Positions 51,864 to 61,006 are shown, numbered from the stretch's first letter. The stretch is DNA of 64,000 nt from Fretibacterium sp. OH1220_COT-178 (GCF_003860125.1 NZ_RQYL01000012.1:1-64000); one strand, 5' to 3'. A program made the numbers and translations. The notes: a model not told the origin generated them from the letters alone.

Positions 51864-53099
51864 ATGAGAAGAGTGGTCGTAACGGGCCTTGGGCCCCTGA
51901 GTCCCATCGCCACGGGGAAGGACGCCTATTGGCAGGCGCTCCGTGAGGGACGTAACGGGATCGGTCCCATCACGACGTTCGAACTGGGGGATTGTCCCGT
52001 CACGTTCGGCGCCGAGATCAAGGACTTCGACCCCGCGCGCTGGATGGACGGCAAGGAGGCCAAGCGCTCCGACCGTGCGATCCAGTTTGCCGTGGCCGCC
52101 TCCAAACTGGCGGTCGAGGATGCGAAGCTGGACACCGGAAGCCTCGATCCCTATCGCCTGGGCGTCTACATCGGCACCGGTCAGGGCGGCATCGAGACCT
52201 CGTTCAACAGCTTCAAGACGATGATGGAGAAGGGGTCGCGCCGGGTCAGCCCGTTCTTCATCCCGATGATGATCAGCAACATGTCGACGGCCTACGTCGC
52301 GATCGTGCACGGCGCCAAGGGGCCGAACCTCTGCGTCGTCACGGCCTGCGCGACGTCGCTGCACAGCCTGGGCGAGGCCTACCACACGATCGTGAGGGAC
52401 GATGCGGACGTCATCCTGGCGGGCGGCACCGAGGCCGCGCTGCGCGCCATCAGCATCGCGGGCTTCGCCTCGATGAAGGCGCTGTCCACCCGCATGGACT
52501 CGCCCGAGACGGCCAGCCGCCCCTTCGACAAGGACCGCGACGGGTTCGTGATGGGCGAGGGGGCCGGGGTGCTGGTCCTCGAGGAGCTTGAGCATGCCAA
52601 GGCCCGGGGCGCGCACATCTACGGAGAGTTCGTGGGCTACGGCACCTCCTGCGACGCCGGGCACATCACGGCGCCGGACCCCGAGGCCGCGGGTGCCCTT
52701 TACGCCACGAGGCACGCCATGAAGATGGCGGGATGGTCCCCCGAGCAGGTGGACTACATCAACGCGCATGGGACCTCCACCGACCTGAACGACAAGATGG
52801 AGTCCATGATGGTGCACAAGGTGTTCGGGGACCGGGCCAAGGAGGTCGTCGTGACCTCCACCAAGTCCCTGATCGGGCACTGCCTGGGTGCGGCCGGGGC
52901 GCTCGAGACCATCGCGGCCTTCCAGGCCATCGAGCAGAACTACATCCATCCCACCCTCAACTACACGACCCCCGATCCCGAGTGCGACATCAACCTGTCG
53001 ACGGGCAAGGGCGTGGAGAAGAAGGTCGACAGGCTTCTGGTGAACAGCTTTGGGTTCGGCGGGCACAACGGGGTTCTCGCCTTCCAGCGGTACGTTTAG
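51864..53099 (+). CDS. fabF: 3-oxoacyl-ACP synthase II
   Basis: A 411-residue condensing enzyme that extends acyl-ACP with malonyl-ACP. The catalytic triad is visible: Cys in VVTACATSLHS near 163, His in INAHGTSTDLND near 303, and His in KSLIGHCLGAAGA near 338. Elongation only; initiation would need FabH, which is not in this window. The end overlaps the rnc reading frame. Confidence 0.96.
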   Translation: MRRVVVTGLGPLSPIATGKDAYWQALREGRNGIGPITTFELGDCPVTFGAEIKDFDPARWMDGKEAKRSDRAIQFAVAASKLAVEDAKLDTGSLDPYRLGVYIGTGQGGIETSFNSFKTMMEKGSRRVSPFFIPMMISNMSTAYVAIVHGAKGPNLCVVTACATSLHSLGEAYHTIVRDDADVILAGGTEAALRAISIAGFASMKALSTRMDSPETASRPFDKDRDGFVMGEGAGVLVLEELEHAKARGAHIYGEFVGYGTSCDAGHITAPDPEAAGALYATRHAMKMAGWSPEQVDYINAHGTSTDLNDKMESMMVHKVFGDRAKEVVVTSTKSLIGHCLGAAGALETIAAFQAIEQNYIHPTLNYTTPDPECDINLSTGKGVEKKVDRLLVNSFGFGGHNGVLAFQRYV

Positions 53100-53817
53100 C
53101 CCCTTCCTCCGTGCGGGGGAGGCCGCCCGCATCGCCGGGCGGGACCTGGGAGCGCTCCAGGAGGCGCTGGGCTATCGTTTCAAGGACGGAGGGCTTCTCG
53201 AGGAGGCCCTCTGTCATTCCTCGTTCGCCCACGAACATGGCCTGGACCTCAGCAACCAGCGCCTGGAGTTCCTGGGGGACTCCGTGCTGGGGTTTCTCGT
53301 CGCGCGCGTCCTGTACGAGCGGTACCCGGGCGCTGCGGAGGGCGAGCTCTCGCGGAGGCGCTCGGATCTCGTCTGCGGGGCCTCCCTTCGCCGTCGGGCC
53401 GAGGCCCTGGGGCTCACGCAGTTCCTCCTCTGCGGCCGCTCCATGAAAAGGCGGGACCTTCCCCCGTCCCTCTGCGAGGACGCGCTGGAGGCCCTGATCG
53501 GCGCCGTCTGCCTGGACGGCGGTGTCCCCGAGGCGGAGCGCGTGGTGCGCCGTCTGTTCTTCGAGGACGAGCCGGTCCCCGCTTCGGGGCCGGACGCCAA
53601 GTCCCGGTTGCAGATCCTGCTTCAGGCCCGGGGCATGGGGGAGGCCCGCTATCGGGTGGAGTCGGTCTCGGGGCCGTCCCATGCGCCCCGATTCCGGGTG
53701 CGGCTTCGGGTTGGAAACATCGATCGGGTCGGCTTCGGGGGCAGCCGCAAGGAGGCGGAGACCTCGGCCGCGGAGCTGGCTCTGCAGGATGTCGAGGGCG
53801 TGGAGGGAAGCGTGTGA
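53050..53817 (+). CDS. rnc: Ribonuclease III
   Basis: A 255-residue double-strand-specific endoribonuclease. The catalytic signature NQRLEFLGDSVLGFLV is near residue 68, a second metal cluster (EDALEALIGAVCLDGG) near 142, and a double-stranded-RNA-binding domain occupies the last 75 residues (DAKSRLQILLQARG to the end). The start is uncertain: TTG 53050 lies inside fabF, and no in-frame ATG or GTG precedes the conserved part. fabF-rnc order is common in many bacteria. It overlaps the next gene as GTGA. Confidence 0.9.
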   Translation: MGSAGTTGFSPSSGTFSPFLRAGEAARIAGRDLGALQEALGYRFKDGGLLEEALCHSSFAHEHGLDLSNQRLEFLGDSVLGFLVARVLYERYPGAAEGELSRRRSDLVCGASLRRRAEALGLTQFLLCGRSMKRRDLPPSLCEDALEALIGAVCLDGGVPEAERVVRRLFFEDEPVPASGPDAKSRLQILLQARGMGEARYRVESVSGPSHAPRFRVRLRVGNIDRVGFGGSRKEAETSAAELALQDVEGVEGSV

Positions 53818-54683
53818 GGGGGCTTCGTCTCGCGGTCCTTCTGGGGCTGCTCCTCACGGTTCCCCTGCGTGCGGCCGCCGAGAGCGTGAACGTCGTCGTG
53901 ACGCTCCCCTGGCTGGCCCTTCTGACCTCCTTTATCGGAGGCCCCAACGTCACGGTTGCGCCCCTCCTGGAGTGGAACGCGGATGGGGACATGGTGCGGG
54001 CCGCGGGGGGCAGGACGCTCCGTTCCCTGCCCAGGGACGCCCGGGTCATGGCGCTCGACTCCGGAGACGCGCAGCGCGCCAGGCTGGACGTCCGGAAGTT
54101 CCCCAACCTCAGAACCCTGTATCGGCCCTTTCCCGTCGAGGAGCCGCGGATCGACGCCGCGCTGTCGGACCCCTCGGTGCTCCCCTTCGTCGCCCAGCGC
54201 GTGCTGACCGTGCTGGCGGACTGGGACCCCGCGAACTATCCCTATTACCAGCGCCGCCTGGCGGAGTTCCAGGCGCGGCTCTCCAGCTCCGTGCTCGCGG
54301 GGCGCCAGATTCTTCGGGACGTTCCGGTCTACGATCTGACCGGCTGCAGCGGCGTGCTCCTTCGGGCGGCGGGCTGTCGGATCGAGCGCCCGGCCTCGGC
54401 GGACTGGGCCGCGTGGAGCGCCGGAAAGGAGCAGGATCTTCTGGTCCAGGAGCTCGACCGGAGGCGGGAGGATAAGGTGACGGTGGTCATGGACGGGGGG
54501 ACGCCCAGGGCGCTGCGCCGGCTTCTGGCCTCCCGGCCGGAGGTCTTCTCGTTCGGGCGCCCGCCCATGACCCAGGACTACCCTGCCTTTCTGCACGCCC
54601 AGTACATCTCGCTGTGGCTCAAGATCACGACGAAACCCCTTCCCGTTCCGGAGAAGCCCAAACCGAGGCCCAAGCGGCGTTGA
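53814..54683 (+). CDS. Exported ZnuA-like protein lacking metal-binding histidines
   Basis: A 289-residue protein with a signal peptide (about 1-22, ending RAAAE). VNVVVTLPWLALLTSFIGGPNVTVAPLL followed by WNADGDMVRA follows the layout of metal-ABC substrate-binding proteins (ZnuA/TroA), where a PHDYEP-type loop would hold the first His; here it reads ADGDMVR. Other expected His positions are also absent. No ABC partners adjoin. It may bind a different ligand or act as a structural protein. The C-terminal 15 residues are Pro/Lys/Arg-rich. Translationally coupled to rnc by the GTGA overlap. Confidence 0.65.
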   Translation: MRGLRLAVLLGLLLTVPLRAAAESVNVVVTLPWLALLTSFIGGPNVTVAPLLEWNADGDMVRAAGGRTLRSLPRDARVMALDSGDAQRARLDVRKFPNLRTLYRPFPVEEPRIDAALSDPSVLPFVAQRVLTVLADWDPANYPYYQRRLAEFQARLSSSVLAGRQILRDVPVYDLTGCSGVLLRAAGCRIERPASADWAAWSAGKEQDLLVQELDRRREDKVTVVMDGGTPRALRRLLASRPEVFSFGRPPMTQDYPAFLHAQYISLWLKITTKPLPVPEKPKPRPKRR

Positions 54684-54752
54684 CGAGGGAGGGCCCCGCT
54701 CCACCGGGCTCCTTCACGGTTTTTTGGGGCCCCATTCTCCATTCCCCCCAGG

Positions 54753-54780
54753 TTGCGGCAGAAACATAAAATGGTAAGAT
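54753..54780 (+). promoter_or_regulatory. Possible promoter of the HMA-domain gene
   Basis: TTGCGG (54753-54758) and TAAGAT (54775-54780) are 16 bases apart in AT-richer DNA, about 110 bases upstream of the next gene. Confidence 0.45.
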
Positions 54781-54890
54781 GAGGCGAGAGAGAGCGCGGA
54801 CCGTGTCCCGATGGATTCCGGGGGCTCCGGTGTCTGCGCTCCGCGATGGCGCCGATATGGCGAAAGGCCCTTTCTGAAGGAGGTCGCAAG

Positions 54891-55088
54891 GTGAAAAAGA
54901 CGTTGGGTGTTGCGGACATGGCTTGCCAGCATTGCGTGGGGCGTATAGAAAAGGCCCTGAAGGCCGCGGGGGTGACGGACTACGAAATCGTGCTCGAGGC
55001 CAAGGAGGTCCGGGTCGCAGAATCTCAGGCGGCCCTTGCCGCTTCGGCACTTTCGGAGGCCGGCTATCCCTGTGTTCCGAAGGATTAG
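54891..55088 (+). CDS. Heavy-metal-associated (HMA) domain protein
   Basis: A 65-residue CopZ-like metallochaperone. The metal site MACQHC is at residues 10-15, within the beta-alpha-beta-beta-alpha-beta ferredoxin-like fold. It should bind copper(I) or a similar soft metal in the cytoplasm. GTG at 54891 has AAGGAGGTCGCAAG upstream; an upstream ATG at 54846 would add 15 unconserved residues. No copper ATPase adjoins it. Confidence 0.85.
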   Translation: MKKTLGVADMACQHCVGRIEKALKAAGVTDYEIVLEAKEVRVAESQAALAASALSEAGYPCVPKD

Positions 55089-55138
55089 CGCAGTCACGTT
55101 TTTCAGGCCGTGATGTCATGACGGGAGGAGAGGCGACG

Positions 55139-56326
55139 ATGACGAATCGTGAGGAGATCGCAGCCCGGGCCCTGAAGGTCCACAGAGATGCGAGGGGAAA
55201 GCTCTTTACGGGGAGCAAGGTGCCCGTGGAGACGATGGCGGACCTGGCCCTGGCCTATACGCCCGGCGTGGCCGAGCCGTGCCGCGAAATCGTGCGCAAC
55301 CCCGACGCGGTCTACGAGGTGACGTCCAAGTGGAACACCGTGGCCGTCATCACCGACGGCAGTGCGGTCCTGGGTTTGGGGGACATCGGCCCGGAGGCCT
55401 CTCTTCCGGTCATGGAGGGCAAGAGCGTCCTGTTCAAGCGCTTTGCGGACATCGACTCCTTTCCCCTGGCCCTGCGGACCCAGGATGTGGATGCCATCGT
55501 GGAGACGGCGTGGCTGCTGACGCCGGGGCTGGGCGGCATCAACCTCGAGGACATCTCCGCCCCGCGCTGTTTCGAGATCGAGCGGCGTCTCCAGGAAAAG
55601 TGCGACATTCCCGTGTTCCACGACGACCAGCACGGTACGGCCGTGATCTCCCTGGCGGGGCTGCTGAACGCCCTGAAGATCGTCGAAAAGAAGCTGGAGG
55701 ACGTCAAGATCGTCCTGAACGGGGCCGGGGCGGCCGGCGGCGCGATCTGCCGCTACCTCATCGCGGCGGGAGCCCGGAACGTCGTGCTCTGCGACCGGGC
55801 CGGAGCCCTCTACAGGGGCAGGGCCGAGGGCATGAACGCCGCCAAGGAGGAACTGGCCGCTCTGTCGAACCCGGCGGGTGAGCGTGGAAGCCTGGCCGAC
55901 GTGATCCGGGGCGCGGACGTCTTCATGGGGATCTCCGCGCCCGGCACGGTGACGGGCGAGATGGTGAGGTCGATGGGGAAGCGGCCGGTCGTCTTCGCCA
56001 TGGCGAACCCGACGCCCGAGATCTACCCGGACGAGGCCAAGGCGGCCGGGGCGGCGGTGGTCGCCACGGGGCGCAGCGACTTTCCGAACCAGGTGAACAA
56101 CTGCCTGGGGTTCCCCGGCATCTTCCGCGGGGCGCTCAACGCCCGGTCCCGCTGCATCAACGAGGAGATGAAGCTGGCCGCCACCTACGCTCTGGCCGAG
56201 CTGGTGGGAGAGAAGGAACTGAATCCGGACTACATCCTTCCCGAGGCTCTGGACGCCCGCGTCGTCCCCGCCGTGGCGGAACGGGTGGCCGAGGCCGCCC
56301 GCAGGACGGGCGTCGCGCGCGTATAG
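55139..56326 (+). CDS. NAD(P)-dependent malic enzyme
   Basis: A 395-residue enzyme that oxidatively decarboxylates malate to pyruvate. It is the short form without the C-terminal phosphotransacetylase domain. Motifs: YTPGVAEPCREI near 40 with the catalytic Tyr, VPVFHDDQHGTAVIS near 155 with metal-binding Asp, and the Rossmann loop VLNGAGAAGGAIC near 188. The start follows GGGAGGAGAGGCGACG. It supplies pyruvate and reducing power in fermentative or amino-acid-using anaerobes. Confidence 0.93.
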   Translation: MTNREEIAARALKVHRDARGKLFTGSKVPVETMADLALAYTPGVAEPCREIVRNPDAVYEVTSKWNTVAVITDGSAVLGLGDIGPEASLPVMEGKSVLFKRFADIDSFPLALRTQDVDAIVETAWLLTPGLGGINLEDISAPRCFEIERRLQEKCDIPVFHDDQHGTAVISLAGLLNALKIVEKKLEDVKIVLNGAGAAGGAICRYLIAAGARNVVLCDRAGALYRGRAEGMNAAKEELAALSNPAGERGSLADVIRGADVFMGISAPGTVTGEMVRSMGKRPVVFAMANPTPEIYPDEAKAAGAAVVATGRSDFPNQVNNCLGFPGIFRGALNARSRCINEEMKLAATYALAELVGEKELNPDYILPEALDARVVPAVAERVAEAARRTGVARV

Positions 56327-56365
56327 CCGCCTCGCCGGGGGAGTTTCGATGGAGGTGTCGGATCA

Positions 56366-57268
56366 ATGAAGGGTGCGTCGTTGTCGGCGGACAACAAATG
56401 GGAGGTCGTCGTTTTTTCTCTGGGCAAGGATGCGTTCGCCATCAACGTCAACAAGACGCGGGAGATTCTGCGCTGGACGGGGTGCCGTCCGGTCCCCCAT
56501 ACGGCTCCGGCCTTCGTGGGCATCACCACGGTTCGGGGGATGACTTTGCCCCTGATCGACCTGCGCCTTTTTCTGGGGATCGACTCCCCGGTGCCGATGG
56601 AGCAGACCAAGGTGATGATCGTGGAGTTCAACGATGTCCGCCTGGGCTTCCTGGTCGACTCCGTGGAGCGCATCCACCGGGTGAGCGCCGACGACCTGGA
56701 CGCCTCCCTGTCGGATACCTGTGCCGGCCCCTGGGTGCTCTACGTCATGAAGCGGGATTCCCGGAACATCCTGCTTCTGGACTATGAGGCGATCGTCCAG
56801 GCTACGGCCCCCTCCGTTGCGGAGCGGATGCTCGACGAGGGCAAGCTGGAGGCGCTGCACTCCAGGGTCGGGAACGCCCAGAATTTTCGCATCCTGGTGG
56901 CGGACGACTCCCCCCTGCTTCGTCAGCAGGTCCGCGACGTCCTGACGAGGGCCGGTTTCGAGCGGATCGTCCCCGTCCGGGACGGTGCCGAGGCCTACGA
57001 GCTGCTGCTGGAGAAGGGCGAGGCGTTCGACCTGCTGATCTCGGACATCGAGATGCCCCGAATGGACGGGCTGTCCCTGATGGAGGCCCTGAGGAAGGAT
57101 CCTCGAACCCAGTCCATGCCCATCGTTCTGTTCTCCTCCATCATGGTGAGGGACCTGCTGGCCCGGGCGGAGAGCCTGGGGGCCCATGCCCGCATCCTGA
57201 AGCCGGACGTCTACGGGCTGGCGGAGAGCGTGGTGGCGGTCTACAAGGGCGAGCCCTGTCCGAAGTAG
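56366..57268 (+). CDS. cheV: Chemotaxis coupling protein CheV
   Basis: A 300-residue fusion of a CheW-like domain (about 10-165; FVGITTVRGMTLPLIDLRLFLG is the core) and a response-regulator receiver (about 175-297) with phospho-accepting Asp227 in SDIEMPRMDG. It couples receptors to the CheA kinase and adapts by phosphorylation. It lies apart from other chemotaxis genes. The start has GATGGAGGTGTCGGATCA. It implies that the organism is motile or descends from a motile line. Confidence 0.95.
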   Translation: MKGASLSADNKWEVVVFSLGKDAFAINVNKTREILRWTGCRPVPHTAPAFVGITTVRGMTLPLIDLRLFLGIDSPVPMEQTKVMIVEFNDVRLGFLVDSVERIHRVSADDLDASLSDTCAGPWVLYVMKRDSRNILLLDYEAIVQATAPSVAERMLDEGKLEALHSRVGNAQNFRILVADDSPLLRQQVRDVLTRAGFERIVPVRDGAEAYELLLEKGEAFDLLISDIEMPRMDGLSLMEALRKDPRTQSMPIVLFSSIMVRDLLARAESLGAHARILKPDVYGLAESVVAVYKGEPCPK

Positions 57269-57297
57269 CCGAGGCGGGTTCTGCGGCGAGGAGGAAG

Positions 57298-57332
57298 GCG
57301 CTCGTCCCTGCGGGGGCGGGCGCTACTTTTTT
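57298..57332 (+). terminator. Terminator after cheV
   Basis: GCGCTCGTCCC pairs (with G-T pairs) with GGGCGGGCGC around TGCGG, followed by TACTTTTTT. It overlaps the last codons of the convergent minus-strand gene. Confidence 0.7.
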
Positions 57333-57946
57333 CCGTCGAGGTCCACGGTGTGTGCGGGGATGTTGATGTGGAGCCGAACGCCGTCGCCCTGCGGGCGGAT
57401 CCTGGCCTTGTCGGGACGGGCGACGTCGCCCAAGGCGCGCCGGGAGGCGGAGAGCGCGGCGTCGTCCACGGCCTTCACGATCTTTCGCGCCCCGCGGGCG
57501 ATGTCGCCGAGCAGGCCGTGGTCCTTGTCGTCCGAGGCGGACTTGGGGGCAAGCTGGCCCTCGAGTTGGGCTGCGGAGAGGCTCCTGTCCCTGGGCAGAT
57601 AGCTCTCGCCCTCCGCGCTTCGGGCCCGAACGCCGTAGGCCGAGAGATCGGCCGGGGCTTTTCGGGGAGCCGTCGCGGCCTTGGGGCGTTTGGACGGGGG
57701 GTGAGCGCGCGCGTCCTCGGCAGGGGGCGAGGACGGGATGTCCCCGGCGACGGGCGCCGCCACGGACGGATCGGAGACCGCCGGGCGCGGGACGCGCGGG
57801 GCGACGGATGTCCGTCTCGGCGGGGTCGGTCCCGGGGCGGAGGGGGCATGCCGTAGGCTCAGAAGCCCTCCGGCAACCAGTGCGGCGGCACAGCACAGAA
57901 GGAGCACCACGCGCCGAAACGCCCGTTTTTTTCGTCCGGTCCGCAT
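57323..57946 (-). CDS. Exported or membrane-anchored Pro/Ala-rich protein
   Basis: A 207-residue protein with a positively charged start and one hydrophobic segment (about 11-30), serving as a signal anchor. Residues 33-100 are Pro/Ala/Arg-rich and probably disordered; the rest has helix-forming stretches (GLLGDIARGARKIVKAVDDAALSASRRALGD) and a final strand-like VRLHINIPAHTVDLDGK. No family recognised. The start at 57946 has AAGGAGGGACAACACG. Possibly an envelope protein. Confidence 0.65.
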   Translation of the reverse strand: MRTGRKKRAFRRVVLLLCCAAALVAGGLLSLRHAPSAPGPTPPRRTSVAPRVPRPAVSDPSVAAPVAGDIPSSPPAEDARAHPPSKRPKAATAPRKAPADLSAYGVRARSAEGESYLPRDRSLSAAQLEGQLAPKSASDDKDHGLLGDIARGARKIVKAVDDAALSASRRALGDVARPDKARIRPQGDGVRLHINIPAHTVDLDGKK

Positions 57947-58053
57947 CGTGTTGTCCCTCCTTCTCCCGAGTTTTACGGCGTTCAAAATCGTAGTGGTAAG
58001 ATATTATATCGAAAAGCGGAAACACATTCCATCCCCGAGAGGAGAACGCTTTT

Positions 58054-59241
58054 ATGGCATACGATTTCGACAGGGTCATCGAGAGGCGGGGCACCCACTG
58101 CTCCAAGTGGGATACGGATCCCCGTGCGATCGAGGGCGTGGACTATCCGGTCGGCAACCCGCTCCCGCTGTGGATCGCGGACATGGACTTCGAGGTGGCG
58201 CCGGAGATCACGCAGGCGCTGGTGGAGCGGGCCCGGCACGGCATCTTCGGCTACACGGCCGTCCCCGATTCCTGCTACGATGCGATCATCGACTGGCAGG
58301 CCCGGCGCCACGGGTGGAGGATAGAGAAGGAGTGGATCCATTTCGCCCCCGGTGCGGTTCCCGCGGCCCACATGGCTGTTCAGGCCTTCTGCCAGCCGGG
58401 CGACCGGATCATCATCCAGCGGCCGGTCTACTATCCCTTCTTCCGGACGGCGCTCAACAACGGCGCCCAGATCGCCAACAATCCCCTGCGTCTGCGCGAC
58501 GGGCGCTACGAGATGGACTTCGAGGGCTTCGAGCGCCTGGCCCGGGACCCCCGGACGACGCTCTTCATCCTCTGCAGCCCGCACAACCCCGTAGGGCGCG
58601 TCTGGAGCCGGGAGGACCTGGAGCGCATCGGCGACATCTGCGCCCGAAACGACGTCCGCGTGTTTGCGGACGAGCTGCACTGCGACATCCTGATGCCCGG
58701 TCACAAGCACCATCCCTTCGGGAACGTCAACGAGGTCTGCCGGGACAACTCCATGACCGTGATCGCGCCCAGCAAGACCTTCAACCTCGCGGGGCTCCAC
58801 GCCACGGTCGTCATCACTCCCGATCCCCGGATGCGGCGGCGCTTCGGGAACGTCCTGACGCAGAACAGCATTTCCCAGCCCAACCTCTTCGCCATAACGG
58901 GGCTCGAGGCCGCGTACAAGCACGGAGAGCGGTGGCTGGACGAGCTGCTGGTCTACATCAAGGGCAACTACGACTTCCTGGTGGACGATCTGAAGAGGCG
59001 CCTGCCTCAGGTGCGGGTGATGCCGCTCGAGGGGACCTTCCTGGCCTGGATGGATTTCAGCGCTCTGGAGGCGGACACCTATGCGCTGCAGAAGCGGATG
59101 TTGACCGAGGCCGATGTCTGGCTCGACGAGGGCTGGATCTTCGGCCCCGAGGGGAACGGGTTCGAGCGCATCGTTCTGGCCTGTCCCCGAAGCATCCTCA
59201 AAGAGGCGGTGGACCGTATTGTGAGGGCGTTCGGAAAATAG
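58054..59241 (+). CDS. patB: MalY/PatB-type pyridoxal-phosphate C-S lyase
   Basis: A 395-residue fold-type I aminotransferase-like enzyme. LPLWIADMDFEVAPEI at the start, CSPHNPVGRVW near 173, FADELHCDI near 205, and the PLP-binding Lys in APSKTFNLAGLH near 238 identify the MalY/PatB branch. These enzymes cleave cystathionine or cysteine conjugates to pyruvate, ammonia and a thiol. The start has GAGAGGAGAACGCTTTT. A perfect hairpin follows. Confidence 0.92.
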   Translation: MAYDFDRVIERRGTHCSKWDTDPRAIEGVDYPVGNPLPLWIADMDFEVAPEITQALVERARHGIFGYTAVPDSCYDAIIDWQARRHGWRIEKEWIHFAPGAVPAAHMAVQAFCQPGDRIIIQRPVYYPFFRTALNNGAQIANNPLRLRDGRYEMDFEGFERLARDPRTTLFILCSPHNPVGRVWSREDLERIGDICARNDVRVFADELHCDILMPGHKHHPFGNVNEVCRDNSMTVIAPSKTFNLAGLHATVVITPDPRMRRRFGNVLTQNSISQPNLFAITGLEAAYKHGERWLDELLVYIKGNYDFLVDDLKRRLPQVRVMPLEGTFLAWMDFSALEADTYALQKRMLTEADVWLDEGWIFGPEGNGFERIVLACPRSILKEAVDRIVRAFGK

Positions 59242-59264
59242 GGGCCGCGTTCCCGCGGTTTTTC

Positions 59265-59290
59265 GAGGGGCCGCCGGAGCGCGGCCCCTC
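59265..59290 (+). terminator. Hairpin after patB
   Basis: GAGGGGCCGC pairs perfectly with GCGGCCCCTC around CGGAGC. No T run follows, so termination is doubtful; read-through into the exporter gene is possible. Confidence 0.5.
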
Positions 59291-59324
59291 GGCTTATGGG
59301 GCGAAAGACGGGAGGAGATCTTCG

Positions 59325-60224
59325 ATGCCCTTTCCGACTCGGCTCGTGGTTGCGCTGGTTTCCGTTTACGTATTCTGGGGCGGGAATTTCCTGGCGGCGC
59401 GTTTTGCGGTCGAGACGATCCCGCCGGTCTCCGTGACCGCCATGCGTTTTTCTCTGGTCGGCGTCCTTCTCTACGTCTTCCTGGCTTTGAGGGGGGTGGC
59501 CAGGGCGGGCTGGGGGGAGTGGCGCGACGCCGCCGTCACGGGGGCCCTGCTTCTGACCCTGGCCAACGGCGGGCTGGTCTGGTCCCAGCAGTTTCTGCCC
59601 AGCGGGATGGCATCCGTCCTCCTGGGGACGACCCCCATGTGGCTCGTGACGATGGACTGGCTCTGGAAGAGGGGGCCCAAGCCGCGGCCCGCAGTTTTTG
59701 CCGGACTGTTCGTGGGGTTCCTGGGAATCCTCCTCCTGGCGCGCCACGTGGTTCTGAAGGGGGACGGAGCCTATCTTCTGGGGGGAACCGTCCTCATGGG
59801 GGTCTCCTTTTGCTGGGCGCTGGGGTCGATCTATTCGCGCACGGCGCGCAAGCCGCCAAACCCTCTGCTGGGGGTCGCGATGCAGATGCTGTGCGGCGGC
59901 GGACTGCTCTGGTGCGTGGCGATCCTCTCCGGGGCCTGGGGAAGGACGGACTTCTCCGCGGTTTCCCTCAAATCCTGGATGGGGCTCCTTTATCTGACCT
60001 TCTGCGGTTCCCTTTTGGGATACGCCGCGTACATCTGGCTGCTGAACAACGCCCCCGTCTCCCTGGTCGCCACCTACGCCTACGTCAACCCCATGGTGGC
60101 CGTCCTGCTGGGCTGGCTCTTCGCGGGGGAGACCCTGGGGCTTCGCGAGGGGGTCGCCGCGCTGCTGATCCTGGCGGCCGTGGTGCTGATCACCTATGGA
60201 AACCGAAGGACGCCGCGGAAATGA
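59325..60224 (+). CDS. EamA/DMT-family transporter
   Basis: A 299-residue membrane protein of ten helices formed by two EamA repeats. The opening VSVYVFWGGNFLAARFAVETIPP and the second-repeat YLTFCGSLLGYAAYIWLL...YVNPMVAVLLGWLFAGE are typical of YedA/RhaT-like exporters for amino acids and metabolites. GGGAGGAGATCTTCG precedes the ATG. Its position after a C-S lyase hints at amino-acid or thiol efflux, which is inference. Confidence 0.92.
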   Translation: MPFPTRLVVALVSVYVFWGGNFLAARFAVETIPPVSVTAMRFSLVGVLLYVFLALRGVARAGWGEWRDAAVTGALLLTLANGGLVWSQQFLPSGMASVLLGTTPMWLVTMDWLWKRGPKPRPAVFAGLFVGFLGILLLARHVVLKGDGAYLLGGTVLMGVSFCWALGSIYSRTARKPPNPLLGVAMQMLCGGGLLWCVAILSGAWGRTDFSAVSLKSWMGLLYLTFCGSLLGYAAYIWLLNNAPVSLVATYAYVNPMVAVLLGWLFAGETLGLREGVAALLILAAVVLITYGNRRTPRK

Positions 60225-60259
60225 TCGGGAGATCGGAGGAAGGTTTAGGGACGACAAAA

Positions 60260-60288
60260 GGGGCCCTTCCATCGTCCGGAAGGGCCCC
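60260..60288. terminator. Bidirectional terminator
   Basis: GGGGCCCTTCC pairs perfectly with GGAAGGGCCCC. On the minus strand it is followed by TTTTGTC, on the plus strand by TCTCTTGTC. It separates the convergent EamA and DUF4230 genes. Confidence 0.85.
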
Positions 60289-60302
60289 TCTCTTGTCATC
60301 CC

Positions 60303-60965
60303 TCAGGCCTTTGGGGCCAGAGCCCTCTCGCTCTCCGCGGCCTCGTGGACCGGCGGGAGGTTCAGGTGCAGGGTGTCCCGTTCGCCGTCGTCGAAGACGA
60401 TCTCGGCCTCCATCCCTGTGGCCGCGACGATGGACGTCAGGATGCGGCGGGTGTTCTCGTCCGCCTGGCCCAGGATGCCGCCCTTGAGCGCGTTGGCCCG
60501 CACCTCCTCCAGATCGGCGGTCACCTCGCGATTCTGGTCCTCCAGCCGGACGGAGGTGAAGATCCCCGCCTGCTGGTCGTAGACCTCGAAGCTGTGGATG
60601 TCCGCGTAGATGTCCAGAATGCGGCTGCGTGGGACGACCACGCGGACGCGGTTGACGGCGAAGCGCTCGGAGATGTCGATCTTGGAGAGGTCGTTGCCGC
60701 AGACGATGGTTCCGGAGTAGCGCATCATGAACTTGCGCGTGGTCCCCGGCAGGTTGAAGCCCAGGAAGGGCATCTGCTTGCCCTCGGAGAAGGAGACGAT
60801 GGACTGAAATCGCTCCCGGACGGTCGCGAGCTCGTTGACGTTCTGGATTCCCATCAGAATGGCGGAACGGACCGACTTTTTGCGGGGGGTGTTCTTCTTC
60901 CGCGTCAAGAGCAGGACGTTGAGGACGATGGATAGGATGAGCAGCATCACTACGACAATCGACAT
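60303..60965 (-). CDS. DUF4230 membrane-anchored protein
   Basis: A 220-residue protein with an N-terminal helix (about 2-22) and a DUF4230 domain (NELATVRERFQSIVSFSEGK, RYSGTIVCGNDLSKIDIS, VVVPRSRILDIYADIHSFEVYDQQAG). Biochemical function unknown; members are thought to lie on the outer face of the membrane. The start has TCAGGAGGTCTTTCC. It is first in position on a minus-strand trio with larC and comB but is separated from larC by a 41-base gap. Confidence 0.82.
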   Translation of the reverse strand: MSIVVVMLLILSIVLNVLLLTRKKNTPRKKSVRSAILMGIQNVNELATVRERFQSIVSFSEGKQMPFLGFNLPGTTRKFMMRYSGTIVCGNDLSKIDISERFAVNRVRVVVPRSRILDIYADIHSFEVYDQQAGIFTSVRLEDQNREVTADLEEVRANALKGGILGQADENTRRILTSIVAATGMEAEIVFDDGERDTLHLNLPPVHEAAESERALAPKA

Positions 60966-61006
60966 GGAAAGACCTCCTGAAACTTGAATTTGTAGCGCGG
61001 CGGCGC

